Origin: Macquaria australasica
Lineage: Eukaryota > Chordata > Actinopteri > Centrarchiformes > Percichthyidae
Assembly (NCBI GenBank): GCA_005408345.1
Contig: SEMN01000185.1
Coordinates: 864,855 to 928,854 of the forward strand
Direction of reading: 5' to 3'
DNA length: 64,000 bases
Position 1 is the stretch's first letter. Every line of letters begins with the position of its first letter. This document shows positions 50,251 to 63,521 of this stretch, piece after piece. The notes beneath the pieces were generated by a model. That model saw only the letters and a list, made by a program, of their open reading frames with translations, was not told the origin of the DNA and searched no databases. The translations under genes and the position numbers were made by a program.

Positions 50251-53200
50251 TGGCCAAAAGATTTTTCCAAGGAAAGACCTAAAAGAGAGCGGGTGTTGAG
50301 TACAGCAAATGTACATTTTTATGAACTAGCTATTTATCATTATTGTGTGATTTAAATTATAGAATGATAAGATAAGACTGGCTGGAGGTGAGACAATGAG
50401 AAACCAGCTGAATGAGACCATGGTGGTGATTGTGACACATCTCCCTCAAACAAGCTGCTCAAAAGTGAGCTGCAAACCTGCAGCCTCCAGGGCGATTTCT
50501 ATGAGAATGGATGCTTGACAGAGGCTAGCACCAGCCAGACTTTAGTTCCACTCCAGGGATGGACCTGCCTTTCCATGTCAGTGTAAATGTAATTTTCACT
50601 CAGCTAAAGCACCTCAGGTACCTCCTCGCCTCAGATCCGGGATTAAGGCATGAGAGAGTGAGAGAGTGAGAGTCAGAGAGAGACACACAGGCACACAGAG
50701 ACGATGCGAGAAATTAAATCAGTGTGAGACAATCTGTGGATATGCTTTCATGCATACATGCAGGCACGTGTGCAATGCATACTGTAGAGGTGCTGTATCA
50801 CCTGTTATTTGTTCCATTTGACCACAATACCACAAAACATTCACTGCTGTCCTTCATCCACACAATACATATACAACTGAAGGATCAAATGTAAAAATAA
50901 TTTAAAATATTTTGACCTTTAGATCTCAAAACCTGTCTAAGCATCGCACCAATATGAGGGTTTAGAGGAGACCTAAATATCTGCCTGATAAGTTCAAAAC
51001 TGTTTCCATAGTTGATTTGATATGTATTCTTACTCTGCTATAATGACATAGCATAATAGGTTAGTTATAGTTTGAATCATTACTGATTTAATCAACTAAA
51101 GATATATTAACTGACAACCTTGAAGATGAGGCACATGCGGCGTGAACTGTCAGAAAACACTGTGAAAAGCCCCACAAAGTTTTAGCCTGGGGGTTGAGCT
51201 AGCTATCATGCTAACGGAACCAGCTAACAACGGCTCAGTCACCACAGGACGGGAAGCTGCTCGACAGACAACGTTACGGTGCTAACATTGGGGACAAGCA
51301 GTACTTTCCAAAAACATCAAAACAAAAGTTCCCCCTCTGTGGTTGTAAATCCACTTTACTGGTGGACGTGAAATGTTCAAAGATTCCCTGGGCCTAAAAG
51401 CAGAGAGATCTGTGCAACCTAGTAACAGCTACTGTGTATGCTGTGGAAGGCTACAGTTTTTTTGTGGAAAATGGATTAGACTATCTACAGTGTTAAATGC
51501 AAGATCTTCTCATCTAATTTATGTCTACAATAAAGCCTGGAAGTGCAGCTTGATTTGCTATATTAGATATTTTAAACTTGTCTTGCCATTCATTGATAAG
51601 TGGCAAAAGGGAGTCGGACCACCACAACTATTTGTGAAGGCATTATTTTTTAATAATCTAAATTGTGTGTTTTTTTTTGCTCAAATACCTAATTTACTCA
51701 GATTTTGTGACAATTATGTCAACTACTGGTACTACTACTTTCCAGTAGTTTAAAAACGCTAATTATTTAAAATTAATTAAAAGTGTGCACTTTTTTTAAC
51801 GATTGATTGTTAACATGCTCAATAATCAATTATGGCAATCCCTCAAAATTTGCATATATGAATGAATGGATGAATTCTGATTTTTGCCTCTTTTTTGTAT
51901 GTATTTACTGTACTCTGTCTCTTACTCAGTGACTGAATTGCTGCATCATATTGTTTGTTTGTTTTTCTTGATCTACATCTCAATGATACTGTCTGATAAA
52001 ATATAGGATACATAAAATTAAATCACATGATTCTGAAGGACATATTAAAGAGAAAAGCCCGGATAATATTTGGGGAGAACTTACAGACATTCACACATTG
52101 CAGAAAAAAAGAAGAATAACTTAATTTTCTTAACACATTGGGCCCTTAAATGTCAGGACAGACCTGGTGTAGCTAATGTTCATTAGGCTCATTGATGCTA
52201 TAGATTATGAAGGTGGACAAATCTATATGAGCCTCATCCCAACACTCCATCCTGCACGCCCAGCTTGACTCCCTGCTCTGACACTCCACCACTGCCCAGC
52301 CACTCTCCACTTCAATATTTCAACACTTTATTTACTTCTACTTTAAATTTCACTTGCACTCTGTCCTAATGTTGAAATATTAAAGGAGGTATTCTTGAGG
52401 AGGTCAAGTAACGAGAAGAGGCACTTTGTTTTGTCCAAGTTTTAGATGCCTCTCACTGTAGTGAAGAGGAAGGAGTATATAGGAGGGGTTGGTGTCGCTG
52501 GCCGTGCCACTCATGAAAGAAAATACCTTTATGAATGTGATTTCGAGTGAAATGGCAGCAAATGAATCTCTGAAAAGTTTGTGACGCAGTCATGAACCAC
52601 ATTTGCCCACTTATATAGCTCAACTCAGTGATAATAAAAAACATTTAATTCAAAGTTTGTATCTGTGTCTTTGTGTGTTTGGCCCAGATTTGCAATGCAT
52701 ACAAAGAAATGAAGAGATTTAAGGGTTGCCAGCTGAAGGACAAGGTCTGGCCCTCAGGATTTGTCCACAAGCATAACACAGCAGTACATTCAGAAACGCG
52801 CACAGGCACACACTGACGTGAGTCAGTTAAAAAGAAACCTGTTTAGTAAGGCTTCACCCCTCTGGAGTGGGATGGGCGATAAGACCAGACTGACCTTTCC
52901 AAAATACGGCTTCTTTAAGCAACCGTCTTAAATTCACCTCAGTAGCTGATCCTTAAACATCTATGAAGTGAGTTCTCAGGAATGTCTAACTTTTGATGTT
53001 GACCTGCTTTGCTGCTGTTTGTAACTTTTCATTTGTGTGAGTATGGAGGTATGAAGGGGCATGACTTTGATTGTCCTTATTCTCTTGTCATGACCTATCA
53101 GTAGAAAGCGAGAGGCTGAGAAGGAGGACTGCCCGTTTGCATGGACAAAGACAAGGAAAGGGAGGCCTATACTGTGTCTAACTATGTTAGCTGAGCTTAG

Positions 53201-54052
53201 GCCAGGAGTGGTTAAGGAGGTCTTCAGGCCCGCGCTAGATCACCATGTGTGAGGTGTGTACCCGGAGGCAAGTGTTGAGCGCTGAGATGATGTGTTTTTA
53301 CAGCGCAGTCTTGCTGTGCTTTGGGATGGCAATAAACCACGGCCTTCAAAGCACAGCCAAGCGCCACTTACTGCTGAGTGCTTCTCTGGTGGTTGGACGA
53401 GATTACTCTCAAAACAAAGTGCAGACAGGTTGATTAATAGAAGGGTCTGCTGAGGTGCGTGCCGCAGTATATTTTGACGCCCAGCGAACACTCGTTCATT
53501 TCATTCGCGTGGACTTTTATGGGATGATCCTGTCACTGTGTGAGTTTGTCACTTCATAAAAACAGTCCCCCTCTTTGAGTGTCTTTTAGTGAAAACTTAT
53601 CAGAGCTGTTACAGACGTGTTGTTTTAATGTCGAGGGAGCGCACTGTGACGAAAGGGCAACGCAGTTCAGACCGTATTAGTTCATAGCAGAATTCAGGGT
53701 GAAGAGACCTGGTTGTACCTCGAAAAATATGCACCATATACTCCAAACATTTTTATACAAACTGAAATGAATGTGAACGAGATAGATAATACTCTGTTTT
53801 ACCCTCTGACTGACCAAAGGTATTACTGACTGATGCTGCACTCTTACTGACTGTCATTGATGATTACCCCGCTATAGTAACTCCCATGCTGACCCTGGTC
53901 TTCTGTGTGCTGCCAGGTTGCTTAGCCCAGCTCCAGAGCTAGGCTGAGGAAGATGAACATGACCTGAAGATGGACCTGGGATGTCTGTGAGATAGGGAGC
54001 TGCAGGAGTGAAAAGCACACTCCCATACTGCCTCTGAGGCAGTGAGGCTTAC

Positions 54053-54134
54053 GTTGGCTAAAGTAGAGAAGCTGTCTGGCCTTCTGGATCTCGTGTCTGC
54101 AGGAGGAGAGACGCCTCAGCCTGGTGGCCCAGAA
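54053..54134 (-). CDS. candidate exon, gene not identified
   Basis: An 82-bp minus-strand segment follows a textbook acceptor: a long C/T run on the minus strand across about 54,180-54,141, ending tgtcctgcag. It is followed by the donor CCAAC|GTAAGCC. Read from the first base it gives 27 codons plus one base with no stop. The peptide is basic and helical-looking, with FWATRLRRLSSCRHEIQKAR at its start. I do not recognise the family. It is on the same strand as adgra1 and 18 kb upstream. Its phase 1 end would fit a 26-bp mini-exon reading at 35779-35754, but that link is speculative. The opposite strand is also open here, but it lacks a usable acceptor. Confidence 0.4.
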
Positions 54135-57035
54135 CTGCAGGACATGGTAAGAGACAGAGACGAAGAGTGTGAGAGGCAAAGACGAAAAGGAGATAGCAGC
54201 AGGGTGGGACCTTCAATCTGAAGTGGCCTAGTCTACAGCAGTAATGATGAGTAGACTCTGGGTGATTGCAGTCGTGGAGGGGAGGGAGGGGAGCTGGTGG
54301 CAGCGTGCCGTGCGGTCACCCCCTCATCACATCAGATCACAGGGTTCTAATTAACTTCAGCACCGCATCAGACTGCAATCAGCAGAACCACAGAGGAAAT
54401 GAGATTTTTTTTTTTCTCCATGGCGTTCAAAAGCGTGGCGTAAAAATGCATATTAGCCTTGTGTTTTTAATTAACATTTTGTGCTTAGGAAGCATGTTAA
54501 CAGTATCCCTTAATGAGCTTTGTGGAAAACGAGCTACGCAGAGGACAAAGGGCAACTTCCCCCCGTGTTTGCTGATGTGCTGTTCTTTATTCTAATACAA
54601 TGAGATTAGTAATCATTGTTTAACTCCTCATTCAATATTGCCTCCACATAATCCTCCCACCTCTACCACTGTTTCTGTAGAATAGGACATTAGCTGTGAT
54701 CGAATGTGACCTTTATTTACTAGGATGTTGAGTCGTGGAATGGAGATCTGTCTAGATTTGGACTTAGTTTACTGTGCGCATTGGTTGTTGTTGGACTCCT
54801 CGCACATTCGCCTGGACAATATTATCCTCACACTACTCTTATATGGTCTTGAGTCCAATTGTTAATCATTTTCTATACACACATGCAGAGTAACTACCTT
54901 TGCAGCTTCATAATTTATATGTTCAATCTGATTAACCTGTAATATTTGTAACTTTAACAAAACTTAACATAGATTTGTTTGGAGCTAAGGAGATGCTCCA
55001 ATAGAAGCCCTCATTATCTGCTTAACAAACAAATCCTATCACAAGGTCCACTTACTTGGTTTTTCCGGTGCTTAAAAGTGCACAAAATGTGTCCAAGAGC
55101 TCCCAAAAACCACTTAAGTGGACCCTGCGATAAGATTGTTTTTGTCAAACTGATATTTCCAAGGTCACTAATGAACATTCAAGCTCATTATCTTGTTCGC
55201 ACTATCAACTCCAGTTGTGCACATCATCAGCTGACTGTTAGTCATTTTCATCATCACATTTAAACAAGTGACCAATGACTTTTATGAAGACAATGAGGCT
55301 GATTGATTCATAATGCCACAAATTCTGGTTATGCTTTGCTACAACCTGTGTCACGCTGCTGCTACTGTCTACTCATTCCATGACCCTAGCCTCCACCTGT
55401 TCTTATTACCATACCTGGCTATGGCGTCAATGCATTTTGTGTATCCCGTATCTCATTGTCTGCTCTGTATAGCACACGGGGATTTGTTGCACTCTCCAGT
55501 GAGTCCTGTGCTGCTGTTTAGATTCACTGGGGAATGCCCTCATGAACAAAGCCTTTTCCAAACTGTGTATAGGACAATTTATGCTAGAAATCATCATCCT
55601 CCATCCTCTGACTTAAGTGTCTCTAACTGAGCGGTCAGTCTCTTCATTGATATAAAATATAAACTTTGGGCTGTCCCAGAGAAAACTTTGTTGTCAATAA
55701 CTGAAAATGACTATTTTCTTGTAGTGTTCAACTGTTCCAATAACTGTTCAGTATGCGAATTCAACTTGTCACCATGCCTCCTGCAGGACTTAGAAAACAT
55801 TGTATCTCTCCTAGCACTTAAAAGTATTTATTTTTCCTTCTAATGACTTGCTGAAATTTTGGAGATCCTGTCAATGGCTGCCAGCTCCTTGCTGGTTTAT
55901 TTATTCCCTCTTGCATCTGACTGGTCAGTTATTTGTTTTCCACAGTGTCCTTGTGTGTTATAAATGGGACAGGCCTGTCACTTCAATGCTGAGAGATGTT
56001 TTGAGTTCCTTGAGAGATTTTTATTTATTTAATTTTGGTTAGAGCAGAGCAGTGAATAATGCATCTCAACCTGCTACATGTACTGTTTTTATCATTAGCA
56101 TGCAGCCCGAGTTATCTGTAGAATACTTATGAGTACCGGTGAAATGTTTGTGATGTTATTTATTTATGTTGCTCCTTTCAATTATTCATTTGTTTATTTA
56201 TTCATGGAAGAACTAACTGAAATTGGAAAATTCATTTTTGCTGAAGGGCACTTGGCCCCACTCTATCCCCTCCCTACACAAAGGGAAAGGAGGGGGTGGC
56301 ACATCAGGCTTGTTAGTAATTGCTTCATGTGGTGTTTCCTTAGACTCACTAGAGGACGTCATTTTTAGGAAGAGAGACAGCAAGAGAGACAAGTGAGTGG
56401 AAGGTGAAAGGTGGAAAGAGCATCAGAGAGAAAGTGGGAATGAGACTAATTCTGTGTTTTTTCTTCCAAAACTTACAATTGAGCTTGTTCAGAGGGCTGA
56501 GCGAAGGTAACATGCAGTGATAGGTGAGGAAATCAGATTTTCTGAACAGCCAGACAGGACTCCACAGGTTGGACTCTTGGAGGCAGAGGTTCAGATAGAG
56601 AGAGAACATAATAAGCTGTAGTTGCCTTCGGTTGTATCCATGCCTTCACGCTCTCCTGGCCTCTCCGTGTTATTGTGTGCTCACTGTGTTTTCTTTAATT
56701 ATATGGAGTGGGATTTTGTTCAATTTCACACTTGCACAAACATGCAGCAATTATTCCTGATAAGTGATTACGATTCACTGAACTTTAAATTTGTGTGTGT
56801 GTGTGTGTGGGCAAGCATGCATGCGTGTTTGTGTCTGTGTGGCACCGACTTTAGCCTTGCATCCCAAACTGCTCATGGACATAGAATGACAATTAGCATT
56901 AAACGTAAAAAAAAAAACCAGATTTGTGTGTCTGTGTGCATCCATAATAATCACTGATCACTTATCACTTGTTCATTTTGACACGGTTGTGTCCTTGAAT
57001 CTTCTGTTTGTGTGTGTCTGTGTTTGCATGTGTAG
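54135..57035. other. no exon or repeat recognised
   Basis: Contains a plus-strand frame of 105 codons at 55313-55630 with no splice sites or recognisable motif. A short TG run is at 56793-56808. Nothing else is recognised. Confidence 0.6.
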
Positions 57036-57158
57036 CTGGCAGTGCACACAGTGTGGGAGTCTGCACTGAAGCTGGAGGTGCTGATCCTGCAGACAGAGGT
57101 GAAGAATCTCCAGACTGGTCAGAAACTAGAGAGCCAGAGAACAGCTCCAGCAGGAAAG
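57036..57158 (+). CDS. candidate coiled-coil exon, gene not identified
   Basis: A 123-bp plus-strand segment has an acceptor (TG/T-rich, ending tgtag) and a donor (AAAG|GTACAG). It encodes exactly 41 codons in phase 0. Codon third positions are mostly G or C, and the peptide has the heptad spacing of a coiled coil (VWESALKLEVLILQTEVKNL), followed by a Gln/Ser/Thr-rich tail. The base composition is clearly more coding-like than the flanks. I do not recognise the protein. It lies on the opposite strand to adgra1 and is transcribed away from it. The most likely partner is the plus-strand exon at 60970. Known mammalian neighbours of ADGRA1 (CFAP46 on the 5' side) do not obviously match this peptide. 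Confidence 0.5.
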
Positions 57159-58149
57159 GTACAGTGATCCCTCACAGGTCTCACATGCATAGGTAAACTC
57201 ATATTTGCACTCATGTACATACACCTACTCGTAGGTCACCACACCATATGCCAGTTCATGGGTTCTCAGTGAGACATCTCTCCTGAAAACAAATTTTAAA
57301 CAAAGTTAGAAGTCATTAGAATAGAGTAATACAATAGAATATTTGCGATTATCAAAACTCCCTTTATCTCCTATTTCATGGCCAATTCTAGTGTAAGAAA
57401 ATCGCGCCATTGGAACAATAACATTCCTACAAAATGAAAAGAGCTCAGCAAGATCTTGGATGTTCTCCAGTTCTTATTCCTCAATTTTTGTTGATTCCTT
57501 TATCTGATCTCATTTTCAGTCTTTTACCATAAAACGCTAAAAATGTCACAAAGCCAAAATATCCCACAAATACTTTTTTTTTACTTTTCTTTTTTTTTTT
57601 CTCACATAGTAAAAGCCAAAAATAATATATCATGACCGGAATAAGATGTTTTTAATAATGTGAGGATTTCAGTGTAAGTGTTGTGTGGCCTATACATGTA
57701 TGGAGACATTTATAGGTGACAAGTTCATACCTCTGACATCCCTAGGTGTGAGCAAATGAAGAGTTACTTTCAAAATGCACACGGAGCCATTTTTGACTGA
57801 AGTACTTTACTGACAAAATGAAAACACTGGGTGGTTGTAGGTGGCTATAAATGGCAACTGTCAGGCTTTAGAAAAAGACCTTTTCCAAAATGGGTTCTTA
57901 GCATCTTGAATGCAAGTCTTCATAACCTGTATTGTATTGTACTGTACTGTGGAGTTTTCTTGTAAACAAACTTATGCTTACATTAAGTGTTACTCACCAA
58001 AATGCATTATGTGCATCCTTGAGGCCTGACAAACATGTTGAATACGTTTCCTTCCTCAGAAAACATTTGCAGAGTGGATTTTTGAAATATTTAATATCCT
58101 GCATTGTTTACATTCATATGTAAGTTGATATGGTGATTCTGATGGCAAA

Positions 58150-58465
58150 CAATTCCCAATTTACACATCTAGCAGACATAGAGCAACATTAGCATTCATG
58201 TGGAGTTTTATTTCTGGCCATCTGATGAAAATAATTCCAGCATCCACTCTCCTTTTAGCTCTGGTTTGGTCTCTACCAACTCCTGAGGGAAATGTCTGAC
58301 TCTTTAGCTGCTAAATGCTCCACTGTTCTCACTAGCTAGTCTCTTACTGTGTCTATCTGCTGTTTGGTGCTGGGCAGGTAGTGTACAGTGGGTTTATTAG
58401 AGATTTTTTTCTAAAAACAGCTGCCTGCTGTGACCAAAAACAATGCTGATGAGAGCTGTGAGATA
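58150..58465 (+). repeat. dispersed repeat family A, copy 4
   Basis: Shares tttacacatctagcag, gagcaacattagcattcatgtggag, ttttagctctggtttgg, gactctttagctgctaaatgctccact, ggtagtgtacagtgggtttatta and aaaacagctgcctgctg with copies 1-3. It is truncated after gagagctgtgagat. Confidence 0.75.
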
Positions 58466-59217
58466 ATGATAAAAGAAAAAAAATGTATTTTAGCCGCTTT
58501 ACAGATTGAAACTCTCTCTTCAAGAGACCACACGGTGAGCTTGTCTGCCGTCTGGCCAGGACAAAATCTACCATGTGCCCTCAGTCTGATGAATTCTGTT
58601 AAAGATGTGCGAGGAGTGGGCCTTGTGAGGGTGGTCAGGCGTGTCACGCTCTCTTCTTCAAGGTATCAACAAACAGCCCACGGCCATGGAATGACAATTT
58701 GTATCATTTAATTAGAGCACGCTTCTCTTGGCACAGTTCATTTATTGTAATCTTGTTTATGCACCTTGATTGTTTCACAATATAGTTTTTTTTAATTAGC
58801 TCAGATTGATTAACTTGCATTGATTCTGTATCCTTATTAAAATAAACCCCCCACCGCTCTCCTTCCTTATTTTTCATAATTAATGGTACAGTGTGCTGCT
58901 TTCGGGGAGGCACCAGTGACAGTGTTGCAGTTCTTGTAATCAAAGCAATGGTTAGAATTATTCATTGTGGTGGCTGTCAAAGAGTATCACACTGACAGGC
59001 ATTTTTATGAGTTTGTGGAGGTGTTGTGCCTTGTGTAGTGATAGATGCAGATATGTGAAGGTTCTGCTGTCTTAAAACACCAGAGGATGAGAAATTAATT
59101 TGAACTCACATGTTTTGTTTTGTCCCAGTGTTCAGATCAAGCCCACGGACACCACCCCACCCATCCACCCAGCACTGACCTTGGCTGTTGTGCTGCATGT
59201 GGACATGTATGCAGGCC

Positions 59218-59233
59218 TGCACGCATGCGTGCA
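59218..59233. repeat. 16-bp perfect palindrome TGCACGCATGCGTGCA
   Basis: The sequence equals its own reverse complement and alternates purine and pyrimidine throughout. It can form a cruciform or Z-DNA. Confidence 0.9.
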
Positions 59234-60969
59234 TACGTGTGCCTGCTAGCAGAATCTCATTCCAAACCTAGTGCTCTTTTTAATTTTGATTGATGACTCC
59301 GTTTATCTTTAGAATAACAATCCTCTGATACCCCCCACCACCTCTCTCCACATCGTAGCCCCTGATTCCTCTCCCGTCACTCCCCCAGTATGAAAATGAT
59401 ATTAGAAACAAAATGAGATTTGAAATTTTGTGTTTGACAAGCAGCTTGATGAAAGGGTTTCATAGCTGGGCTTGATCCATGGAAATTTTATGCTAATAAT
59501 ACTGCTGGCCAAGCAATCTAGTTGGAAATTAATCAGGGGGCTGGATGGATAGAAGGAGAGAAGAGGAGAGGAAGGTAGGTTGCTCCATAAACACCCTTCC
59601 CCCTCCTCACCCTCATTCCCTCTCCCCAGCTCTGAATCTCATCAGAAATAGCCATGGGGTGTTGTCTGTGTGATGGGGTAGGGAGAGAAATAGGGAGTTG
59701 GAAAATTACACTGCAGCTTAGCACTGATTGATGCAGTAATGTATGCAGTAATGTATGCAGCCATGCAGTGAGGTGCCATATTATGGATTAGACCTCTCCC
59801 CTTCTCAAGCAGTCCCCTTCTGCATTAGAGAGGAACGGATACACACACACCTCTTTAGCCATGTCTGTTCTCCTGTTATTATTCTATTTATCCTGTTCAG
59901 CCTTTGGTGGTGTCTTTTCTGCATGTATCATTTTCTTCTTTTTTTCTGTGCAGTTAGGTGTGTATCCAAAATGGGATTCAACACACAGCCTCCGTGCGTT
60001 TGTTCCTTCCTCTGTCTCATCACACTTTCTCTCACATACACATATACACTCTTCGTCTCTCTGTATTTATTCTCTTTCTCTCTAAACCCTGGGAGTCATC
60101 ATTACACTGAGTCACTAATGAAGTCATTATCAGATTTCACTCGTTTAAAACAACACAATTAGTACAGAGGCCTTAATGATGTTTGCAAGTTAAATGCAAA
60201 CTAATCGCTTTTTTCCCGATTTCTCTGTCTCATTTCCTCTCTCCCGGCTTGCTGCTCAGTTGGAATAAAGAGAGTAAATGAATCACTGAAGTGTTTCGTG
60301 GATGTGGGTGTGTTTGTGGGCACATATTTCTCAACCATGTTACAAGTCTGTGTGATTTATTATTTTTACCCCGAGAGACATCTGTTACACCATTCCTTAT
60401 TTTTGTAATGCATCATCAGCCAGAGGAAAAACAATATTATCCAGTCTGGGATATTGTACTCTGGAGTCTAATAATCTAATGTACACTAGAGCTGGTGTCA
60501 TTAAAGTGCCAGTGGAGCTGTAGGGAGATGGTAGGTACACATCTGTCTGTCGCTGAATCCCCACCGGTGCTTGTGCTCCATCCCACCACCTGCCCCAACG
60601 CAAATACACACATACCAGAGCAAAACACAAACTCACACACTCAGTCCCATAGCTAGTTCTGTTGCTGTAGGAGTGGTCAAGCCAGCAGGAGGCGGAAAGG
60701 AGAAGGTGACCAGGTGCTGAGCTCCAGGCATCCTAGGACAGTTTGCAAGTCCATGATAGCAGTTCTGTTCTGACATGGAGGACACAAAAAGACTGGCTGA
60801 GGACTAGGTGGCTGAAACACACACAAACACCATCCACCAAACTGTTTCTGTAATAGACTGCAGAGCTATATGTGGCTCTGAAGTGTGCCTCCTATAAGGA
60901 TATACCTGTGTCTTTTTTCAATACATCAGCTAATTAAAGTAAATATCTGTGTGCTTCTCGCTCACATAG

Positions 60970-61146
60970 AAACGCCATATGCAGGCTCTGGAGGCAGACA
61001 GGGGACATAGAGGCTAAACAGCAACCTCTCTCCCTGTCCTTGGAGCGCTACAGCTCTGCCAGCAGCAGGCTTGCATCAGTAAGCTGGCCCAGCAGGACAG
61101 CACTCCACAGCTTCTACACAAGGACATGAATGATTCCAGGTCACAG
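60970..61146 (+). pseudogene. candidate coiled-coil exon with one in-frame TAA
   Basis: A 177-bp plus-strand segment lies between an acceptor (cttctcgctcacatag) and a weak donor (TCACAG|GTCACT). It is one continuous phase-0 frame of 59 codons, except for a TAA at 61015-61017. Before the stop it reads KRHMQALEADRGHRG; after it, LQLCQQQACISKLAQQ and a polar tail. Both halves look like coiled coil and share the same frame. Possible explanations are one exon with a nonsense change (a CAA-to-TAA transition would explain it), a true C-terminus, or an exon starting at a second good acceptor (tctctccctgtccttggagcgctacag, exon from 61054, 31 codons). Its phase fits the exon ending at 57158. The protein is not identified. 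Confidence 0.38.
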
Positions 61147-62747
61147 GTCACTTCCCACACTAGTCATCTCTAAAAGTTTCTTAAAAGTGCGTGTATGCAA
61201 GTATGCTTTTGTTCTCAAAGTATTAGGGTGCCAGGAGCCAGTGATGCGCCTGAATGCCCAGGTGGTGTTTCTGCAAAGTGAAGGGCCACACACAGTGCCA
61301 GTGTTTTTAGATGTCCGTCACTCATCCATCCCATGAAACAGATAAGCTTCCATTTCTACAAATGTGTTAGTCCAAAGCATCTCTGAGATACATGACCCTC
61401 TCCATTTCTTTTTCTTGCACACCTAGTGAAGCATATTCTCCATTTGTTGTAAAATTCACACAAATCTTCTATCTATATGCTGTAAACTTAATATCTATAA
61501 TATCTATTCTATATATATAATGATCAATCAATGCCCCCAGGGAGCGACAGGTGTTGTAAGCATCAGTGGAGTGAAATGCAAACAGAGCTGAACAGCGGCT
61601 CTGTGTAAAGACACAGGTGTGAGGTCGTCTTTGGCATTTTGTAGGAGACCAACAGGTTATTGAGATGTTCACAATGGTTGTCAACTCTCTTACACAAACT
61701 ATTAATTCTTATTTCCTTATCCTCTTATTCAGTCAGATTACAGTGTCTGTCATTTACAGACAAACAGATACTCTGGCATGTGATCTGCCTCTTTTACAGA
61801 CGTTATCAGAAAGTCGACCTCACTAAGTGCTTCTGCTGATTCTCATTGATCGCAGTCATAGCCGCCATACAGCGGGGAACATAGCGAGAAAATGCTCAAC
61901 AGTAAAAGGAGCAGAGGCCATCATGCATGGCAATAGAGAATCCTTCAGAGGCAGGGAGATAAATTCAGGAAGGAGATTTGTTGTTATAGAAAGGCCTTGG
62001 ACTACATGGTTCAGTCAGTGAAAAGGATGAATTGATGTTTTGATAAGTGGCACGCTGTATTTATGTATGTGCTTGTGTGTAAATGTGTATGACAGAGAGC
62101 GAGAGCGTGTGTGTGCATGCATGTCTGCATGTGCACATGTAGGATTTCCTGTGCATACATATAGATTTGTCTACTGTGTGCAGATACAACACGAGCCTGT
62201 AGAAAGACAAAGAGGAGAGATCATCTCAGAGCACTGATGGACTAAAGTGGAAAGTCATGCTGAGGGAGAGATGTGTGTGTGATAAATAATGGGTGTTGGT
62301 GCCCAGTGGAGACCAGTAGTGGAGGAGTAGAGGTGGCTGAAGGTCTGATGGGGAGCTCACCTCCATCTGTGATTGGAGTGTGGAGGTGCTGCTCCCTTAC
62401 ACACTTACTTTCACACTCATTTTCTACTCGGCCATGAGCACAGTAAACAGACACAACAAATCCCCAAGTGTTCAGTCCTTGCTCTTCCAACCCCAGCTCT
62501 CCGAAATCCAAAAGCATGGGAATCTCTGGATGTCGCCCTCTTATGCTAGACCTCAATTAGCAATACAAAACCTCTTAATCACACACACATATCTCACACA
62601 CGCGGCAAGCACAGACCGTGAATCAGTTGTGTCTCGTATGAGTTGCACCCTATGGCCTGTACGTTTTTAATACTTGTTTGTATTCTTTGCTATATTCTGT
62701 TGACCTATATTAACACACTGGTTATGTTCATCACAAGGAGTGCAGAT

Positions 62748-62749
<2 letters not shown>

Positions 62750-62811
<62 letters not shown>
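62750..62811 (+). repeat. (TG)31 microsatellite
   Basis: Sixty-two bases of uninterrupted TG, followed by agtgtttgtcc. Confidence 0.96.
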
Positions 62812-62813
<2 letters not shown>

Positions 62814-63338
62814 TGTTTGTCCTCTTGATATCTGAACTTAGGTCCACTCTGTATTAAAGTACCAGTGTGTTGAGAGAGATTCAGTGTGGTTATGTGTAAT
62901 GAGGAGCTTGCTGGGAAATGTTTAGAGACGTCAATAGGATCTTATTTCTCAAGAAGACGACCTGTCATTTAATGCAATTCCTGCACCCAAAAGTTAACTA
63001 TAGAATTTAATAAAAATATCACCGAGCACTTTTTTAAAAAGTTAAGATTTTTCAAGAGCCAAAGGTGTTTTTCTGTAACATAAAACCAGCCTCTACTCTA
63101 AATTCTGTTGGTATTCTAAGTAAATACTAGCAAGAGGAAGAAGTTGTTAGAAAATCAGATAGACTTTTCAAAACAGGATCAAATGTGTTAATTAACTTGC
63201 AGAAAACAAATCACACAAAAAACACTTCAGTTAACAAGGTGAAAGGCTGGTGTCTGAGCAAAGGTTGAACACCAATTTAGAACGTGTTCTTAATGAGAAT
63301 CAATGATATTTACTGAAAATTTAACTGTTTCTTTCCAG

Positions 63339-63521
63339 GTAGAGGAGCAGAGGGGGGGTGTAGTGAAGATCCAGGGTGATTTGTGTGTAGAGCCTCCTAC
63401 ATCCATGCCACCACTGACTGTGAATCCCGGCTCTCAAACGGCCTGTTATTACGTTTACTTTTTTCACTCACCAATACAAAGAACAGAGAGGAAGAGGGAG
63501 AAAAACAAGCCGCTTGGATAG
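63339..63521 (+). CDS. weak candidate exon at the right end
   Basis: After the acceptor tttaactgtttctttccag the plus strand is open in phase 0 (VEEQRGGVVKIQGDL...) to a stop after 63518. That phase is compatible with the exon ending at 61146. Possible donors are CCAG|GTGATT at 63375 or later sites. The composition becomes less coding-like after about 20 codons. It may be a further exon of the unidentified coiled-coil gene, or chance. A short possible exon at 63915-63954, before GTGAGT, is even less certain. Confidence 0.2.
   Translation, partial: VEEQRGGVVKIQGDLCVEPPTSMPPLTVNPGSQTACYYVYFFHSPIQRTERKREKNKPLG

Larger units (their letters stand above)
57159..60969. other. intron-like stretch between two candidate plus-strand exons
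   Basis: Holds dispersed family A copy 4 (58150-58465), a 16-bp perfect palindrome (59218-59233) and several weak exon-like pieces. One of these, 60670-60708 after tgttgctgtag and ending AGAAG|GTGACC, encodes EWSSQQEAERR. None is strong enough to list on its own. Confidence 0.5.

Noticed and set aside
51373..51753. 126-codon plus-strand frame
   Set aside because: AT-rich codon use, no motif, surrounded by low-complexity sequence; likely chance or an old repeat.
53240..53433. Small plus-strand frame with a good start context (caccATG)
   Set aside because: No homology recognised, a minus-strand frame of equal quality overlaps it, and there is no splice support.
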